NCBI RefSeq assembly: GCF_044466355.1
Contig: NZ_JBITMQ010000025.1
Location: 17,678 to 81,677, forward strand
Source: Actinophytocola sp044466355
GTDB lineage: Bacteria > Actinomycetota > Actinomycetes > Mycobacteriales > Pseudonocardiaceae
Length of the DNA: 64,000 bases
Direction of reading: 5' to 3'
Every line of letters starts with the position of its first letter. Positions within the stretch are counted from its first letter, which is position 1. Made by a program: the position numbers and the translations under genes. Positions 8,287 through 17,077 of the stretch are shown here, piece after piece. Under the pieces are notes generated by a model. That model did not search any database. It saw nothing but the letters and a program-made list of their open reading frames with translations, and had not been told where the DNA came from.

Positions 8287-8877
8287 GTGGTCGGGGGCAA
8301 CGTACACGGCCGCAACGGCCGGCGCAGGGTGGGACTGGCGGTTGTTGGACTCGCGGCGCTGACGTTGGCGGCCTGTAGTTCGAACTCGTCTTCGACGCCT
8401 GGGGGCACGACTGGGGCGGCAACACCGCCATCAACGACCAGCGCTCCGCCGTCGTCGGCTTCTCCGGCGGACACAGCGCGTCAGCAGGCGACGGCTGCCT
8501 ACACGGGCATGTGGCGGCAGATGGCCAAGGCCGGTGAAACCGCCGACTGGCAGTCACCTGAGCTCGCAAAGTACGCGACCGGCGACGCGCTCGGGGTGAT
8601 CAACCGCAGCCTGTACACGGACCATCTCAACGGTGTCGTGACGAAGGGCGAGCCGAAGACGAACCCCCAGGTGTCCAAGGTGGATCCGCCGGACAACCCG
8701 ACCACGGTCATGATCTCGGACTGCGGAGATGACAGCGGCTGGCTGAAGTACAAGAACGGTCAGCTGCTCAACGACACACCGGGCGGGCGACGCTCGATCA
8801 CCGCGGAAGTCAAAAAGCAGCAGGACGGCACGTGGAGGGTCACCCGCTTCGCAGTAGAGGCGGTGGGCACGTGTTAA
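8287..8877 (+). CDS. Secreted lipoprotein at the head of the Tad locus
   Basis: The 196-aa protein has a basic N-terminus and a lipobox LAAC (Cys at about residue 30), then a Ser/Thr/Pro-rich linker (about 31-65) and a globular domain of about 130 residues. It is likely anchored to the outer face of the membrane. The start at GTG 8287 is preferred over GTG 8281 because GAGGGG (8275-8280) then has the right spacing. The end of the protein (AEVKKQQDGTWRVTRFAVEA) resembles the small SnoaL/Mce-associated type of extracytoplasmic fold, but this is a weak impression. It overlaps the next gene by 7 bp, so both are co-translated. Confidence 0.75.
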   Translation: MVGGNVHGRNGRRRVGLAVVGLAALTLAACSSNSSSTPGGTTGAATPPSTTSAPPSSASPADTARQQATAAYTGMWRQMAKAGETADWQSPELAKYATGDALGVINRSLYTDHLNGVVTKGEPKTNPQVSKVDPPDNPTTVMISDCGDDSGWLKYKNGQLLNDTPGGRRSITAEVKKQQDGTWRVTRFAVEAVGTC

Positions 8878-9914
8878 AGCGATTGGGAGTCGTAGTCGGT
8901 CTGTCCGCGGCCGTGATCGTGGCGACCGCGGTCCCCGCCTTCGCGGACGGCGGGTGGGGATTCACCGACTGCAGCCAGTACCCCAACCCTGGTTGCGAAC
9001 TCGGCGCGGGCAAGAATCCCCGCCCTGGAAGCGGTAACCAGGGCAACGGGAACAGCAAGCCTGGCAACCCTGGACAGAGCAAGCCCGGCTCGGGTCAGGC
9101 CAACGCCAATGGCGACACGATCATCGGCGGTAACCCCAACCTGGCCCAGTGCGGCTATGTGCGCAGTGATTACCAGGGCCCGCCACCGGGAGGCGTGCAG
9201 CCGGCGGCCTTCCAGGTTCCGCCCAAGACCGGCGGAGTCACCGCGGTCCCCGCGGTGTACCGGCCGCAGAGCGCGTCGGCCACCGCGCAGTTCGCGGTCG
9301 CGCAGCCGCGGTTCGCGCAGGCCCAACCACCGTCCGGCGCCTGGTACGTCTACAAGTGCACCGGGCCCGGCTTCGCGGATGCGCTGTACCGGCCGCCGGT
9401 CTGGATCGCTGACGGCCAGCCCGGCCCGGCGCCACTGCCGTCGCCAGCCGAGCTCGCGGCGCAGGCGCGGAACCAGCTGCGGCTTCCTACTCCGAAGATC
9501 AAGGCGAACCCGGCTGGCGATCAGCTGGTCAGCCTGCCGACGTGGTTGTGGCTGGACCGCAGCAGCTGGGGTGACGTCTCGGCCACCGCGTCGGTGCCGG
9601 GCGTGTCGGTGACTGCGGTCGCGAGGCCGACCTCGGTGACGTGGTCGATGGGTGATGGCGGCTCGGTGACCTGTACTGGTCCTGGCTCGCCGTTCCCCGC
9701 CGGTGGTGACCCGAAGAGCGCCTCGCCGGACTGCGGCTACACCTACAAGACGTCCTCGGCCGGGCAGCGCGCCGACGCGTTCCCGGTGACCGCCACGGTG
9801 AACTGGACCGTGACGTGGTCGGGCGCGGGCCAGGGCGGCACGTTCCCGAACATGACGACCTCGGCCTCGGTGGCGTTCCGCGTGGCGGAGAGCCAGGGAA
9901 TCGCGACCGGCTGA
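8871..9914 (+). CDS. Exported Gly/Pro/Asn-rich protein of the Tad locus
   Basis: The 347-aa protein starts at GTG 8871, overlapping the lipoprotein stop. A Sec signal peptide is clear (basic LKRLG, hydrophobic core, AFA before D near residue 23). Next is a Gly/Asn/Pro/Lys-rich repeat-like stretch (about 45-80, GNQGNGNSKPGNPGQSKPG). The C-terminal half (about 190-340) is rich in beta-strands and Thr/Val, with paired cysteines (VTCTGPGS, DCGYTYKTSS) and a PKD/Ig-like feel (VTSVTW-type strands, TATVNWTVTWSG). No enzyme motif is seen. It is probably a cell-surface protein linked to the pilus. Confidence 0.7.
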   Translation: MLKRLGVVVGLSAAVIVATAVPAFADGGWGFTDCSQYPNPGCELGAGKNPRPGSGNQGNGNSKPGNPGQSKPGSGQANANGDTIIGGNPNLAQCGYVRSDYQGPPPGGVQPAAFQVPPKTGGVTAVPAVYRPQSASATAQFAVAQPRFAQAQPPSGAWYVYKCTGPGFADALYRPPVWIADGQPGPAPLPSPAELAAQARNQLRLPTPKIKANPAGDQLVSLPTWLWLDRSSWGDVSATASVPGVSVTAVARPTSVTWSMGDGGSVTCTGPGSPFPAGGDPKSASPDCGYTYKTSSAGQRADAFPVTATVNWTVTWSGAGQGGTFPNMTTSASVAFRVAESQGIATG

Positions 9915-9923
9915 GCAAAGCCT

Positions 9924-9942
9924 CCCGCCTCACGAGGGCGGG
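9924..9942 (+). terminator. GC-rich hairpin after the exported protein gene
   Basis: CCCGCC and GGCGGG form a 6-bp stem with a 7-base loop 10 bp after the stop at 9914. There is no U-tract, as usual in actinomycetes. It may only attenuate, since the Tad genes continue 90 bp downstream. Confidence 0.4.
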
Positions 9943-10033
9943 CGTGCACAACGAAACACCCTGTTGCGAACAAGGCACGTCGAATACCCGAGTCGACGCG
10001 TCGCGATGGCGTCATGCCTGAAGGAGGTCGGTG

Positions 10034-10747
10034 GTGACCACTACCGCAGGTTCGACCAGCACGGACACGACGACGCAGAAACCAGCGTCGCCGAACGCGT
10101 GGGCTGGCCGTGACGGCAAGACTCCTTCGCGTTTGAGCGGCAGCGGTCGGCGCCGAAGCGTGCCTTACCTATTGCTCGGTGTTCTGCTGGTCCTGGTGTG
10201 TGCGGCCGGCGGTGTGTTCGCCGGAATGCAGCTGGGTGACCGGGAAAACGTGCTCGCGCTGGCCCGTCCTGTTGCCGTAGGCCAAGTTCTGACGGCGCAG
10301 GATCTCAAGCAGGTCAGCATGGCCGCAGACTCCGGCATGGACGTGATGCCCGCATCGGCTGCGTCCACAGTGGTGGGTCAGCCGGTGGCGTTCAGCCTGC
10401 CCGCCGGCTCACTTGTGACCCGTTCGGTGCTCGGCGCCCCACAGATTCCGGCACAGGGCAAGGCAATCGCCGCCGTCGGGCTGAAGCCGGGACAGTTCCC
10501 GCCCGACCTGTCGCCCGGTACCACCGTCGCGGTCCTCACGACTCCAGGGCAGGGCACAACGACCGGAACGTCGACCGGTTCCGGGCAGACGTCGTCGTGG
10601 ACCGCGGTGGTGACAGGCATTGCCACGCGCGAGACCGAGCAGACCACGGTCGTGTCGCTGCAACTATCCGAATCGGACGCTCGCGCATTGGCATCGGCCC
10701 CGGCGGGACAACTCAGTCTGGTCGCGATCGCGGGAGGAGGCCGCTGA
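10034..10747 (+). CDS. CpaB/RcpC-like SAF-domain pilus assembly protein
   Basis: The protein has a Thr/Ser-rich cytoplasmic N-terminus (about 1-45), one TM helix (about 46-70, YLLLGVLLVLVCAAGGVFAG) and a periplasmic SAF-type domain (about 80-150, ARPVAVGQVLTAQDL and VVGQPVAFSLPAGSLVTRSV). A C-terminal beta domain follows with a Thr/Gly-rich loop. CpaB homologues support the Tad secretion channel. AAGGAGG at 10021-10027 favours GTG 10034 over GTG 10031. Its TGA overlaps the ATG of the TadZ gene. Confidence 0.8.
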   Translation: MTTTAGSTSTDTTTQKPASPNAWAGRDGKTPSRLSGSGRRRSVPYLLLGVLLVLVCAAGGVFAGMQLGDRENVLALARPVAVGQVLTAQDLKQVSMAADSGMDVMPASAASTVVGQPVAFSLPAGSLVTRSVLGAPQIPAQGKAIAAVGLKPGQFPPDLSPGTTVAVLTTPGQGTTTGTSTGSGQTSSWTAVVTGIATRETEQTTVVSLQLSESDARALASAPAGQLSLVAIAGGGR

Positions 10748-11586
10748 TGCTCATCGCCGTCTGCTCGCTGAAAGGGTCGCCGGGCGTGACCACACTGGCG
10801 ACCGCGCTCGGCGCCCGTTGGCCGGGCCAGGAGAACCCGATCGTGGTCGAGGTCGACCCCGCCGGCGGTGACCTGATGGCCCGCTTCCGGCTGCCCGACA
10901 CACCGGGCCTGGTCAGCTTGGCCGCGGCGGCACGAGGCCGTAGCGGTGCCGATCCGAATCTGCTCGCCCAGCACACCCAGCTTCTCCCCGGTGGCCTGCG
11001 GGTGGTGCTCGGCCCGGTCGGTGCCGAACAAGCTCGCGCCGCCCTGACGGTGCTGGCCTCGGGCCCGTCCTCGCCGCTGCGTCGGGCCACAGACCAGCCG
11101 GAGACCACGGTCATCGCCGACTGCGGCCGGGTCGATCCGGACTCGCCCGCGTTCCCGATCATCCGCAGCGCGGACGCGATGCTGCTGGTCGCCCGCCCGC
11201 ACGACGACGAGCTCGCGCACGTCGCGCTCAAGCTGCAGGCCGCCCAGCAGTGGTCACGACGCCCGTGCTTCGTCCTGGTCGGCGACGGCTACCCGACCGC
11301 GGAGGTCTCCCAAGCGCTGCGCATCCCGGTGATGGGTCGCGTGCCGCGCGACGACAAGGGCGCCGCAGTGTTGTGTGGCCAGGGCACCGGCCGACGTGGG
11401 CCCGACAAGTCCCCGCTGGGGCGGGCCGCCGCCAGGATCGCGCTCAACCTTTATGCGCACGGGCACCAGCCGACCGGCAACGGCGCCCGTGCCTCGCACC
11501 TGCGGTTGGCCGTTCCGGGTGAGCCGGTCTCGGGTGTGGCGCTGCAACCGCTCGGGCCGCAAACCCGTAACGGAGCGACGCCATGA
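10747..11586 (+). CDS. tadZ: TadZ/CpaE-like ParA-MinD family ATPase
   Basis: The 279-aa product carries a deviant P-loop, SLKGSPGVTT (about 7-16): the first Lys of the MinD-type KGG..GKT is present but the second Lys position is Val. VEVDPAGGDL (about 34-43) is the switch I/Asp motif and VIADCGRVDPDSPAF (about 119-133) is the switch II segment. TadZ proteins place the pilus machine at the pole and are often weak ATPases, which fits. It overlaps its upstream neighbour at TGATG and its downstream neighbour at ATGA, so it belongs tightly to the operon. Confidence 0.8.
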   Translation: MLIAVCSLKGSPGVTTLATALGARWPGQENPIVVEVDPAGGDLMARFRLPDTPGLVSLAAAARGRSGADPNLLAQHTQLLPGGLRVVLGPVGAEQARAALTVLASGPSSPLRRATDQPETTVIADCGRVDPDSPAFPIIRSADAMLLVARPHDDELAHVALKLQAAQQWSRRPCFVLVGDGYPTAEVSQALRIPVMGRVPRDDKGAAVLCGQGTGRRGPDKSPLGRAAARIALNLYAHGHQPTGNGARASHLRLAVPGEPVSGVALQPLGPQTRNGATP

Positions 11587-13031
11587 CGCGGCCTGACGTC
11601 GGTGATCCGCGCCTGGCGGCGTCGACCAACGGCGCCGGCCCGAACCTGGCTGCCCACCACGCGGCTGGACCGGCGGATCTGCCACACCGGCCTGCCGGGG
11701 AAGCCGCCGCGGTGGAACGGCTGCGGCAGCACCTGCGCGAGGAGTTGTCCGCCCAACTCAGCCAACGCATCCGGGCTGACGAGACCGCCGGCCGCCCGCC
11801 GATGGACGCCCCAGCACGCCGCCGGCTGGCCGAGGCGATCCTGACCGACGCGGCCGAGGCGCACGCCCAGGCCGAGCTGCGCAACTCCGCCACCGGCGGG
11901 ATGCTCGTGGCTCCCGAGGTCGAGCAGCGTCTGATTCGCCAGGTCCTGGACGAGGTCTTCGGTCTGGCCGGTCTGGAACCGCTGCTGGCCGACACCGACA
12001 TCGAGAACATCAACATCAACGGCGACCGTGTCTTCGTCAAGTACGCCGATGGCCGTCGCAAGCGGTTGCCCCCGGTGGTCGGCTCGGACACCGAGCTGAT
12101 CGACCTCATCCGGGACCTGGCTACCCGTTCCGGAGTGGAGGAGCGCCGCTTCGACCGCGGCAGCCCGATCGTGAACTTCCAGCTGCCCGGTGGCGAGCGT
12201 GTCTCGGCGGTCATGGCGGTCACCGCGCGCCCGTCGGTGTCGATCCGCCGGCACCGGTTCACCAAGGTCACGCTGGCCGAGCTGCGCGAGAACGGCACCA
12301 TCGACCTCGCGCTGGAGAGCTTCCTGAAGGCCCTGGTGCGCGCCAAGCGCAACGTCCTGGTCACCGGCGGCACGGCGATCGGCAAGACCACCCTGCTGCG
12401 CGGCCTGGCCTCGGCCATCCCATCGTGGGAACGGCTGATCACCATCGAGGACGTCTTCGAACTCGGCCTCGGCGAGGACGCCGAGGCGCACCCGGATGTG
12501 GTGGCGCTGCAGGCCCGCGAACCGAACATCGAGGGCCAGGGCGAGATCTCGCTGTCGGACCTGGTGTGGCAGTCCCTGCGCATGTCGCCGGACCGGGTCA
12601 TCGTCGGCGAGGTCCGCGGGCCCGAGGTCATCCCGCTGACCAACGCGATGTCCATGGGCAACGACGGCAGCATGGGCACCCTGCACAGCAGCTCCAGCCA
12701 GGGCGCGTTCACCAAGCTGGCCGCCTACGCCGTGCAAGGCCCCGAGCGGTTGCCGATGGAAGCGACCAACCTGCTGGTGGCTGCGGCGCTGCACTTCGTG
12801 GTGCACCTGGAAAAGCCCCGCGACGACCCGAGCAAGCGCGTGGTGTCCTCCATCCGGGAAGTCGTCGGCGCCGACGGCGCCCAGATCATCAGCAACGAGG
12901 TCTGGCGCCCCGGCCCGGACCTGCGCGCCGTACCGGGCGCGCCGCTGCGCACCGACACCGTCGACCTGCTCGTCGAGGCGGGTTACGACCCGGACCTGTT
13001 CGAGCGGCGCGAAGGGTGGTGGACGCCATGA
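11583..13031 (+). CDS. tadA: TadA/CpaF secretion ATPase
   Basis: The 482-aa hexameric ATPase powers Flp pilus assembly. An N-terminal helical domain with a Pro/Ala-rich start (1-45) precedes the core. In the core LEPLLADTDIENININGDRV (131-150) is the N-domain signature. The Walker A is GGTAIGKTT (262-270), with Ala-Ile where most homologues have Gly-Ser. A Walker-B-like ITIEDVFELGL, an Asp box (SDLVWQSLRMSPDRVIVGEV) and a His box (GTLHSSS) follow. The ATG overlaps the TadZ stop (ATGA) and its stop overlaps the TadB start. Confidence 0.93.
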   Translation: MTRPDVGDPRLAASTNGAGPNLAAHHAAGPADLPHRPAGEAAAVERLRQHLREELSAQLSQRIRADETAGRPPMDAPARRRLAEAILTDAAEAHAQAELRNSATGGMLVAPEVEQRLIRQVLDEVFGLAGLEPLLADTDIENININGDRVFVKYADGRRKRLPPVVGSDTELIDLIRDLATRSGVEERRFDRGSPIVNFQLPGGERVSAVMAVTARPSVSIRRHRFTKVTLAELRENGTIDLALESFLKALVRAKRNVLVTGGTAIGKTTLLRGLASAIPSWERLITIEDVFELGLGEDAEAHPDVVALQAREPNIEGQGEISLSDLVWQSLRMSPDRVIVGEVRGPEVIPLTNAMSMGNDGSMGTLHSSSSQGAFTKLAAYAVQGPERLPMEATNLLVAAALHFVVHLEKPRDDPSKRVVSSIREVVGADGAQIISNEVWRPGPDLRAVPGAPLRTDTVDLLVEAGYDPDLFERREGWWTP

Positions 13032-13951
13032 CCACGACCGCCGCCCTGTTCGGCCTGCTCGGTGCCGGTGTGGCCGTCGGTGTCCTGCTCATCGCCGCCG
13101 GGCTGCGCGGCCGGCCCGCCCGTCCGGCGACTCCGTCGCGGCTGAGTGCCTGGCTGGCCGCCCGGCATGACCGCAAGCGGGTCGGCTGGCTCGTCGTGGC
13201 CGTGCTCGCCGGCCTGGCCGTCGGCGCGGTCACCGGCTGGGTGGTCGCCGCCATCCTGACCGCGCTCGCGGTAGTCGGCCTGCCGCGGATCCTCGGCTCG
13301 AACGTCGACCACAAGCGCCACCTCGAACGCATCGAGGCGATCGCCGGGTGGACGGAGATGCTGCGTGACACCCTGGTGGCCGCGGCCGGCCTGGAACAGG
13401 CCATCCTCGCCACCGCCCCGGCCTGCCCCGAAGCGATCCGCGAGGAGATCACCGAGCTCGCCGTCCGGCTGGAACGCGGCGAACGCCTCGCACCGTCCCT
13501 GCGCCACCTCGCCGACCAACTGCGCGACCCCACCGCGGACCTGGTGATCTCCGCGCTCGTGCTCGCCGCCGAGCACCAGGCCCGCCAACTGGCCGACCTG
13601 CTCGGCGAACTCGCCAGCGAGGCACGCGAGCAGGCGTCCATGCGGATGCGCGTCGAGGCCGGCCGCGCCCGCACCCGGACCAGCGTCCGCGTCATCGTGA
13701 TCACCACGCTGTCCTTCGCGATCGGGCTGGTGCTGCTCAACCGCGGCTACCTCGCCCCCTACGACTCCGCGTTCGGGCAAATCATGTTGCTGTTCGTCGG
13801 CGCGCTGTTCGCGGCAGCTTTTGCTTGGCTGGCACGGATTGCGCGGATGCGTGAGCCGGAGCGCTTCCTCACGGAGCTGGCCACGATCCGGCCCCACGAC
13901 GCCGACGTGGACGTCGATGACTTGCTCACCGGGAAGGGGGCGTCGTCATGA
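13028..13951 (+). CDS. tadB: TadB-like inner-membrane platform protein (T2SSF)
   Basis: The 307-aa protein starts at ATG 13028, overlapping the TadA stop; a longer same-frame reading upstream is an artefact. It has two N-terminal TM helices (about 4-24, 52-80), a cytoplasmic T2SSF helical domain (about 105-215) with GWTEMLRDTLVAAAGLEQAI, and two C-terminal TM helices (about 220-275). It forms the membrane platform with TadC. Confidence 0.9.
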   Translation: MTTTAALFGLLGAGVAVGVLLIAAGLRGRPARPATPSRLSAWLAARHDRKRVGWLVVAVLAGLAVGAVTGWVVAAILTALAVVGLPRILGSNVDHKRHLERIEAIAGWTEMLRDTLVAAAGLEQAILATAPACPEAIREEITELAVRLERGERLAPSLRHLADQLRDPTADLVISALVLAAEHQARQLADLLGELASEAREQASMRMRVEAGRARTRTSVRVIVITTLSFAIGLVLLNRGYLAPYDSAFGQIMLLFVGALFAAAFAWLARIARMREPERFLTELATIRPHDADVDVDDLLTGKGASS

Positions 13952-14841
13952 TCAGCGCGTTGTTGTGGGGCGCCGGGCTCGGCGTCGGCTTGTGGGCGCT
14001 CGTGGTCTACGTGTTCCCGCCGAGGCCGCCGCTGCGCGCTCTGGTCGACCGGTTGCACGCGACGCCCGCGCCGCCACCGATCCTCACCGCGGACTCCGAC
14101 GGCTGGGCGTTGCGCGTGGGCCGGCCGTTCATCAAGCCGTTGGCCGCGCTCGGGTTGCCCAACCGCAAATTGCGCAACGACCTCGCGGTCACTGGCAAGA
14201 GCATTGAACATCACCTGGCCGAGAAGGCCACGCTGGCGCTGACCGGCCTGTTGCTGCCGATCCTGATGCAACTGCTGCTCGTCGTGGCCGACGCTGGTCT
14301 CGGCTGGGAAGTCCCCGCGGTCGCCAGCCTGCTCTTCGCGCTCGGTGGGTTCCTGTTGCCGGATATCAGCGTGCGGCAGGAAGCCGAGCGGCGGCGCTCG
14401 ACCTTCCGGCACGCGCTGTCGGCCTACCTGAACCTGATCCGGGTCCTGCTGGCCGGCGGCGCCGGAGTCGACGGCGCGCTGTCGGACGCGGTCGGCATCG
14501 GCAAGGGCTGGGCCTTCCAACAGCTGCGCCGTGCGCTGGTCACCGCCAAGCTGACCCGCACCACACCGTGGTCGACCCTCGGTCAGCTCGGCACCGAGCT
14601 CGACGTGCATCAGCTGTCCGAGCTGGCCGCCTCGGTCAGCCTCGCCGGCACCGAGGGCGCCCGCGTGCGCGCCAGCCTCGCGGCCAAGGCCGCGGCGCTG
14701 CGCACCCGTGAACTCACCGACGCTGAAGGCGAAGCGCAGGCCGCCACCGAACGGATGAGCCTTCCCGTGGTGATGCTGTTCGGCGGGTTCCTGATTTTCA
14801 TCGGGTTCCCTGCCCTCGCGAGCGTGCTGGGAGGTCTCTGA
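13948..14841 (+). CDS. tadC: TadC-like inner-membrane platform protein (T2SSF)
   Basis: The 297-aa second T2SSF protein has TM helices near residues 4-24, 95-135 and 265-295. Its central T2SSF domain (about 145-260) includes SAYLNLIRVLLAGGAGVDGA. Start and preceding stop overlap (ATGA), which is typical for TadB/TadC pairs. The pair is needed to draw pilin from the membrane. Confidence 0.9.
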   Translation: MISALLWGAGLGVGLWALVVYVFPPRPPLRALVDRLHATPAPPPILTADSDGWALRVGRPFIKPLAALGLPNRKLRNDLAVTGKSIEHHLAEKATLALTGLLLPILMQLLLVVADAGLGWEVPAVASLLFALGGFLLPDISVRQEAERRRSTFRHALSAYLNLIRVLLAGGAGVDGALSDAVGIGKGWAFQQLRRALVTAKLTRTTPWSTLGQLGTELDVHQLSELAASVSLAGTEGARVRASLAAKAAALRTRELTDAEGEAQAATERMSLPVVMLFGGFLIFIGFPALASVLGGL

Positions 14842-14893
14842 AGTTCCCACAAGGACTGTCCATACCGGATCCCGAACCACAGGGGAGAAGCTG

Positions 14894-15079
14894 ATGTTCA
14901 CCGAAGTTCAGATCCTCATCGCCCGCATCCGGGCCGAGCTGGAGCGGCTGCGCCGCGACGAGGCGGGCTACTCGACCGAGGCGGTCGTGGTCACCGCGTT
15001 GCTGGCGGCGCTGGCCATCGCGGTCATTGCGATCATCGTCATCAAGGTCACCCAGAAAGCCAACGGCATCAACCTGTAG
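14894..15079 (+). CDS. flp: Flp-type pilin
   Basis: This 61-aa pilin starts at ATG 14894 behind GGGGAGAAGCTG. It has a charged leader (1-25) with the processing region DEAGYSTEAVV. Cleavage after Gly25 would leave Tyr at +1 and Glu at +4, one position short of the usual Glu+5. A single hydrophobic helix follows (about 30-50) and then a short KVTQKANGINL tail. It is the major pilus subunit and the substrate of the peptidase at 7359. A 50-bp gap from TadC without overlap may allow separate, stronger expression. Confidence 0.85.
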   Translation: MFTEVQILIARIRAELERLRRDEAGYSTEAVVVTALLAALAIAVIAIIVIKVTQKANGINL

Positions 15080-15092
15080 GCCGGTGACCACG

Positions 15093-15575
15093 ATGCCTCG
15101 ACGCCCCAGCCGATCCCGCACGCCAAACACGCGCGAGCGTCCACACCGGATGCGCGTGCGGGCGGCGCTGCGTCGGCTGCGGACGGATCAGCATGGCGCC
15201 GGCACGGTCGAACTCGTCATCGCCACGCCCCTGCTGTTACTGCTGATCCTGTTGATCGCGCAGTTCGCGCTCTACATGCACGCCACCCACATCGCCCAAG
15301 CCGCCGCTTCCGAAGCCCTGTCCGCGGCACGCGTGTACGGCGGCAGTACGGCCGCAGGCAATGCCGAAGGACAACGAGTCCTCACCCAACTCGGAAGTGG
15401 CCCGCTGCAAGGAACATCGGTCAACGTCCAGCGAGGACCGAACCAAGCATCCGTGACGGTCACCGGAACCGTGATCAACGTGATTCCGTTCGCGACCTTC
15501 ACGGTGCACGCCGAAGCCGTTGGGCCCGTTGAGAAATTCACCCCGCCGACCGGTGCAGGGGCGGTGGCACCATGA
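15093..15575 (+). CDS. TadE-like pseudopilin
   Basis: A basic N-terminus leads to DQHGAGTVELVIATPLLLLL (about 32-51), the TadE signature with conserved Glu in a pilin-like hydrophobic helix. The extracytoplasmic part is about 105 residues of beta character. Starts at GTG 15084, ATG 15093 or ATG 15150 are all possible; none has a strong ribosome-binding site. It is probably a minor pilin. Confidence 0.8.
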   Translation: MPRRPSRSRTPNTRERPHRMRVRAALRRLRTDQHGAGTVELVIATPLLLLLILLIAQFALYMHATHIAQAAASEALSAARVYGGSTAAGNAEGQRVLTQLGSGPLQGTSVNVQRGPNQASVTVTGTVINVIPFATFTVHAEAVGPVEKFTPPTGAGAVAP

Positions 15576-16069
15576 CCGCGGCCCGCCGTCTTCCCGCGTT
15601 CGCGCGCTCGATGCGCGCGAGCATTCGCGCGCTGCGTCGGAACGAACGAGGCTCCGCTGCGGCCGAGCTCACTCTACTGACCCCGCTGCTGATCCTGCTG
15701 CTGTTGTTCGTGGTGTTCTGCGGCCGGCTGGCCGACACCAAGCTGCGGATCAACGACGTCGCGCACCAAGCGGCCCGCGCCGCCACCCTGGCCCGCACCC
15801 CATCGCAGGCCACCGCCAACGCCCAAGCCACCGCCAGCGCAGCCCTGGCGTCCGCGGGAATCACCTGCCAGTCGTTGTCGGTGTCCACCGACACACAGGG
15901 ACTCAAGCCGGGCTCCACGGTGACCGTCACCGTGTCCTGCAGCGTCGGCTTCGGGGACCTGACCTCGCTCGGCGTGCCTGGCAGCCGGACGTTCCAATCC
16001 AGCTTCTCCTCCCCGGTCGATGTCTGGCGCGGCACCGCCCCGAACGCCCAAGCGGGAGGTGCGCCATGA
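15572..16069 (+). CDS. TadE/TadF-like pseudopilin
   Basis: The 165-aa protein overlaps the preceding gene (ATGA). ERGSAAAELTLLTPLLILLL (about 25-44) is a second TadE-type signature with Glu in the helix. The remainder is an exported, beta-rich domain with two cysteines (ITCQSLSV, VSCSVGFG) that may form a disulfide. It is likely a minor pilin that pairs with the product of 15093. Confidence 0.8.
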   Translation: MTAARRLPAFARSMRASIRALRRNERGSAAAELTLLTPLLILLLLFVVFCGRLADTKLRINDVAHQAARAATLARTPSQATANAQATASAALASAGITCQSLSVSTDTQGLKPGSTVTVTVSCSVGFGDLTSLGVPGSRTFQSSFSSPVDVWRGTAPNAQAGGAP

Positions 16070-16518
16070 GGGTGGTCGCATCGCTGCGCCGCCGAACCGG
16101 CCGGCTGCGCGAAGACCAGGACGGCCGGGTGACCGCCTTCGTCGTCATCATCGCCCTCGCCGCGCTGCTGTTTGCCGGGCTCGTGCTCGACGGCGGGCTC
16201 GCCCTGGCCGCCAAGGTCCGTGCGATGGGCGAGGCGCAGGAAGCCGCGCGGGCCGGCGCCCAGGAAATCGACCTGACCGCCTACCGCGCCGACGGAACCC
16301 TGCGCCTGGTCCCACAACAAGCCAGCGCCGCGGCCCGCAGCTACCTCGCCGCCGCCGGCCACACCGGCACCGTCTCGGTCGCCGGCAACACCGTGAACGT
16401 GACCGTCAGCATCGACCAGCCGACCCAGCTGCTCGGACTGGTCAGCATCGGCTCAATCACCGTCACGGGAACCGGGCAGGCCCAACCGCAACGCGGAATC
16501 TCCGGAGTACTCCCATGA
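16066..16518 (+). CDS. TadG-like pilus-associated protein (short Flp-associated type)
   Basis: The 150-aa protein begins at ATG 16066, overlapping the previous stop. EDQDGRVTAFVVIIALAALL (about 17-36) is the G-x-hydrophobic entry of a TadG/pilus-assembly TM helix. The rest is a short extracytoplasmic domain with VSIGSITVTGTGQAQ near the end. There is no von Willebrand domain, so it is the short actinobacterial form. Last member of the tightly overlapping series. Confidence 0.75.
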   Translation: MRVVASLRRRTGRLREDQDGRVTAFVVIIALAALLFAGLVLDGGLALAAKVRAMGEAQEAARAGAQEIDLTAYRADGTLRLVPQQASAAARSYLAAAGHTGTVSVAGNTVNVTVSIDQPTQLLGLVSIGSITVTGTGQAQPQRGISGVLP

Positions 16519-16572
16519 CGACCTTCACATGCTCGTACCCAGTTCAGTGCCACACCGGGGAAGGAGACCAGG

Positions 16573-17013
16573 ATGGCGACGACTGAAGAGATCGAACGCC
16601 GCGTCGAGCAAGCCGACGCGGCCCGCAGCGCGAAGCGGGCAGCTGCGGCCAAGCGCGTCGGTGAACTCGCACTGCTGCGGGCAGAGGTGGCCGAGAAACT
16701 CGGCGACATCGAGCGAGAACTCGGCGACGTCCTCGCTGAGTCCAGCGACGTCATTAGCGTTGACGAGCTGGCCAAGTTCACCGACGTACCCGCCACCGAC
16801 CTCACCCAGTGGCTCAACGGGCGCAAGACGACTCGCCCCAAGCGCAAGCGGTCCACCGCCGGCACCGCTACCGCGAAACGGGACGCGAGCCAAGCATCGT
16901 CCACATCGAACACGGCGCCGGCCACCACCCAGCAGTCCGCGTTACCCGAGCTCGCCGGACCTCGCAACGGCGCGGCGGACACCTCCACCCGGATTCCCGC
17001 GCCGGTGACATGA
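16573..17013 (+). CDS. Coiled-coil protein of unknown function in the Tad locus
   Basis: ATG 16573 is preceded by GGGGAAGGAGACCAGG. The first 60 residues are a charged heptad-like helix (EIERRVEQADAARSAKRA, then LLRAEVAEKLGDIERELGDV). A short HTH-like segment follows (about 60-85, SVDELAKFTDVPATDLTQWL). The tail of 60 residues is Thr/Ala/Ser-rich and disordered. The HTH suggests a small DNA-binding protein; no family recognised. Confidence 0.65.
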   Translation: MATTEEIERRVEQADAARSAKRAAAAKRVGELALLRAEVAEKLGDIERELGDVLAESSDVISVDELAKFTDVPATDLTQWLNGRKTTRPKRKRSTAGTATAKRDASQASSTSNTAPATTQQSALPELAGPRNGAADTSTRIPAPVT

Positions 17014-17020
17014 CGCCGCT

Positions 17021-17044
17021 GGCTCCGCTGGCGACCGCGGAGCC
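17021..17044 (+). terminator. Hairpin GGCTCCGC-N8-GCGGAGCC
   Basis: An 8-bp perfect stem with an 8-base loop lies 8 bp after the stop of the coiled-coil gene and 33 bp before the next start. It would separate the pilus structural genes from the large regulator gene. Confidence 0.55.
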
Positions 17045-17077
17045 GTAAACCTGTACGTCCAAGGAATCGAGCACGCC

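Noticed and set aside
12425..13951. 508-aa reading frame as one long protein
   Set aside because: Its first 200 codons overlap TadA out of frame; TadB starts at ATG 13028 with an ATGA overlap.
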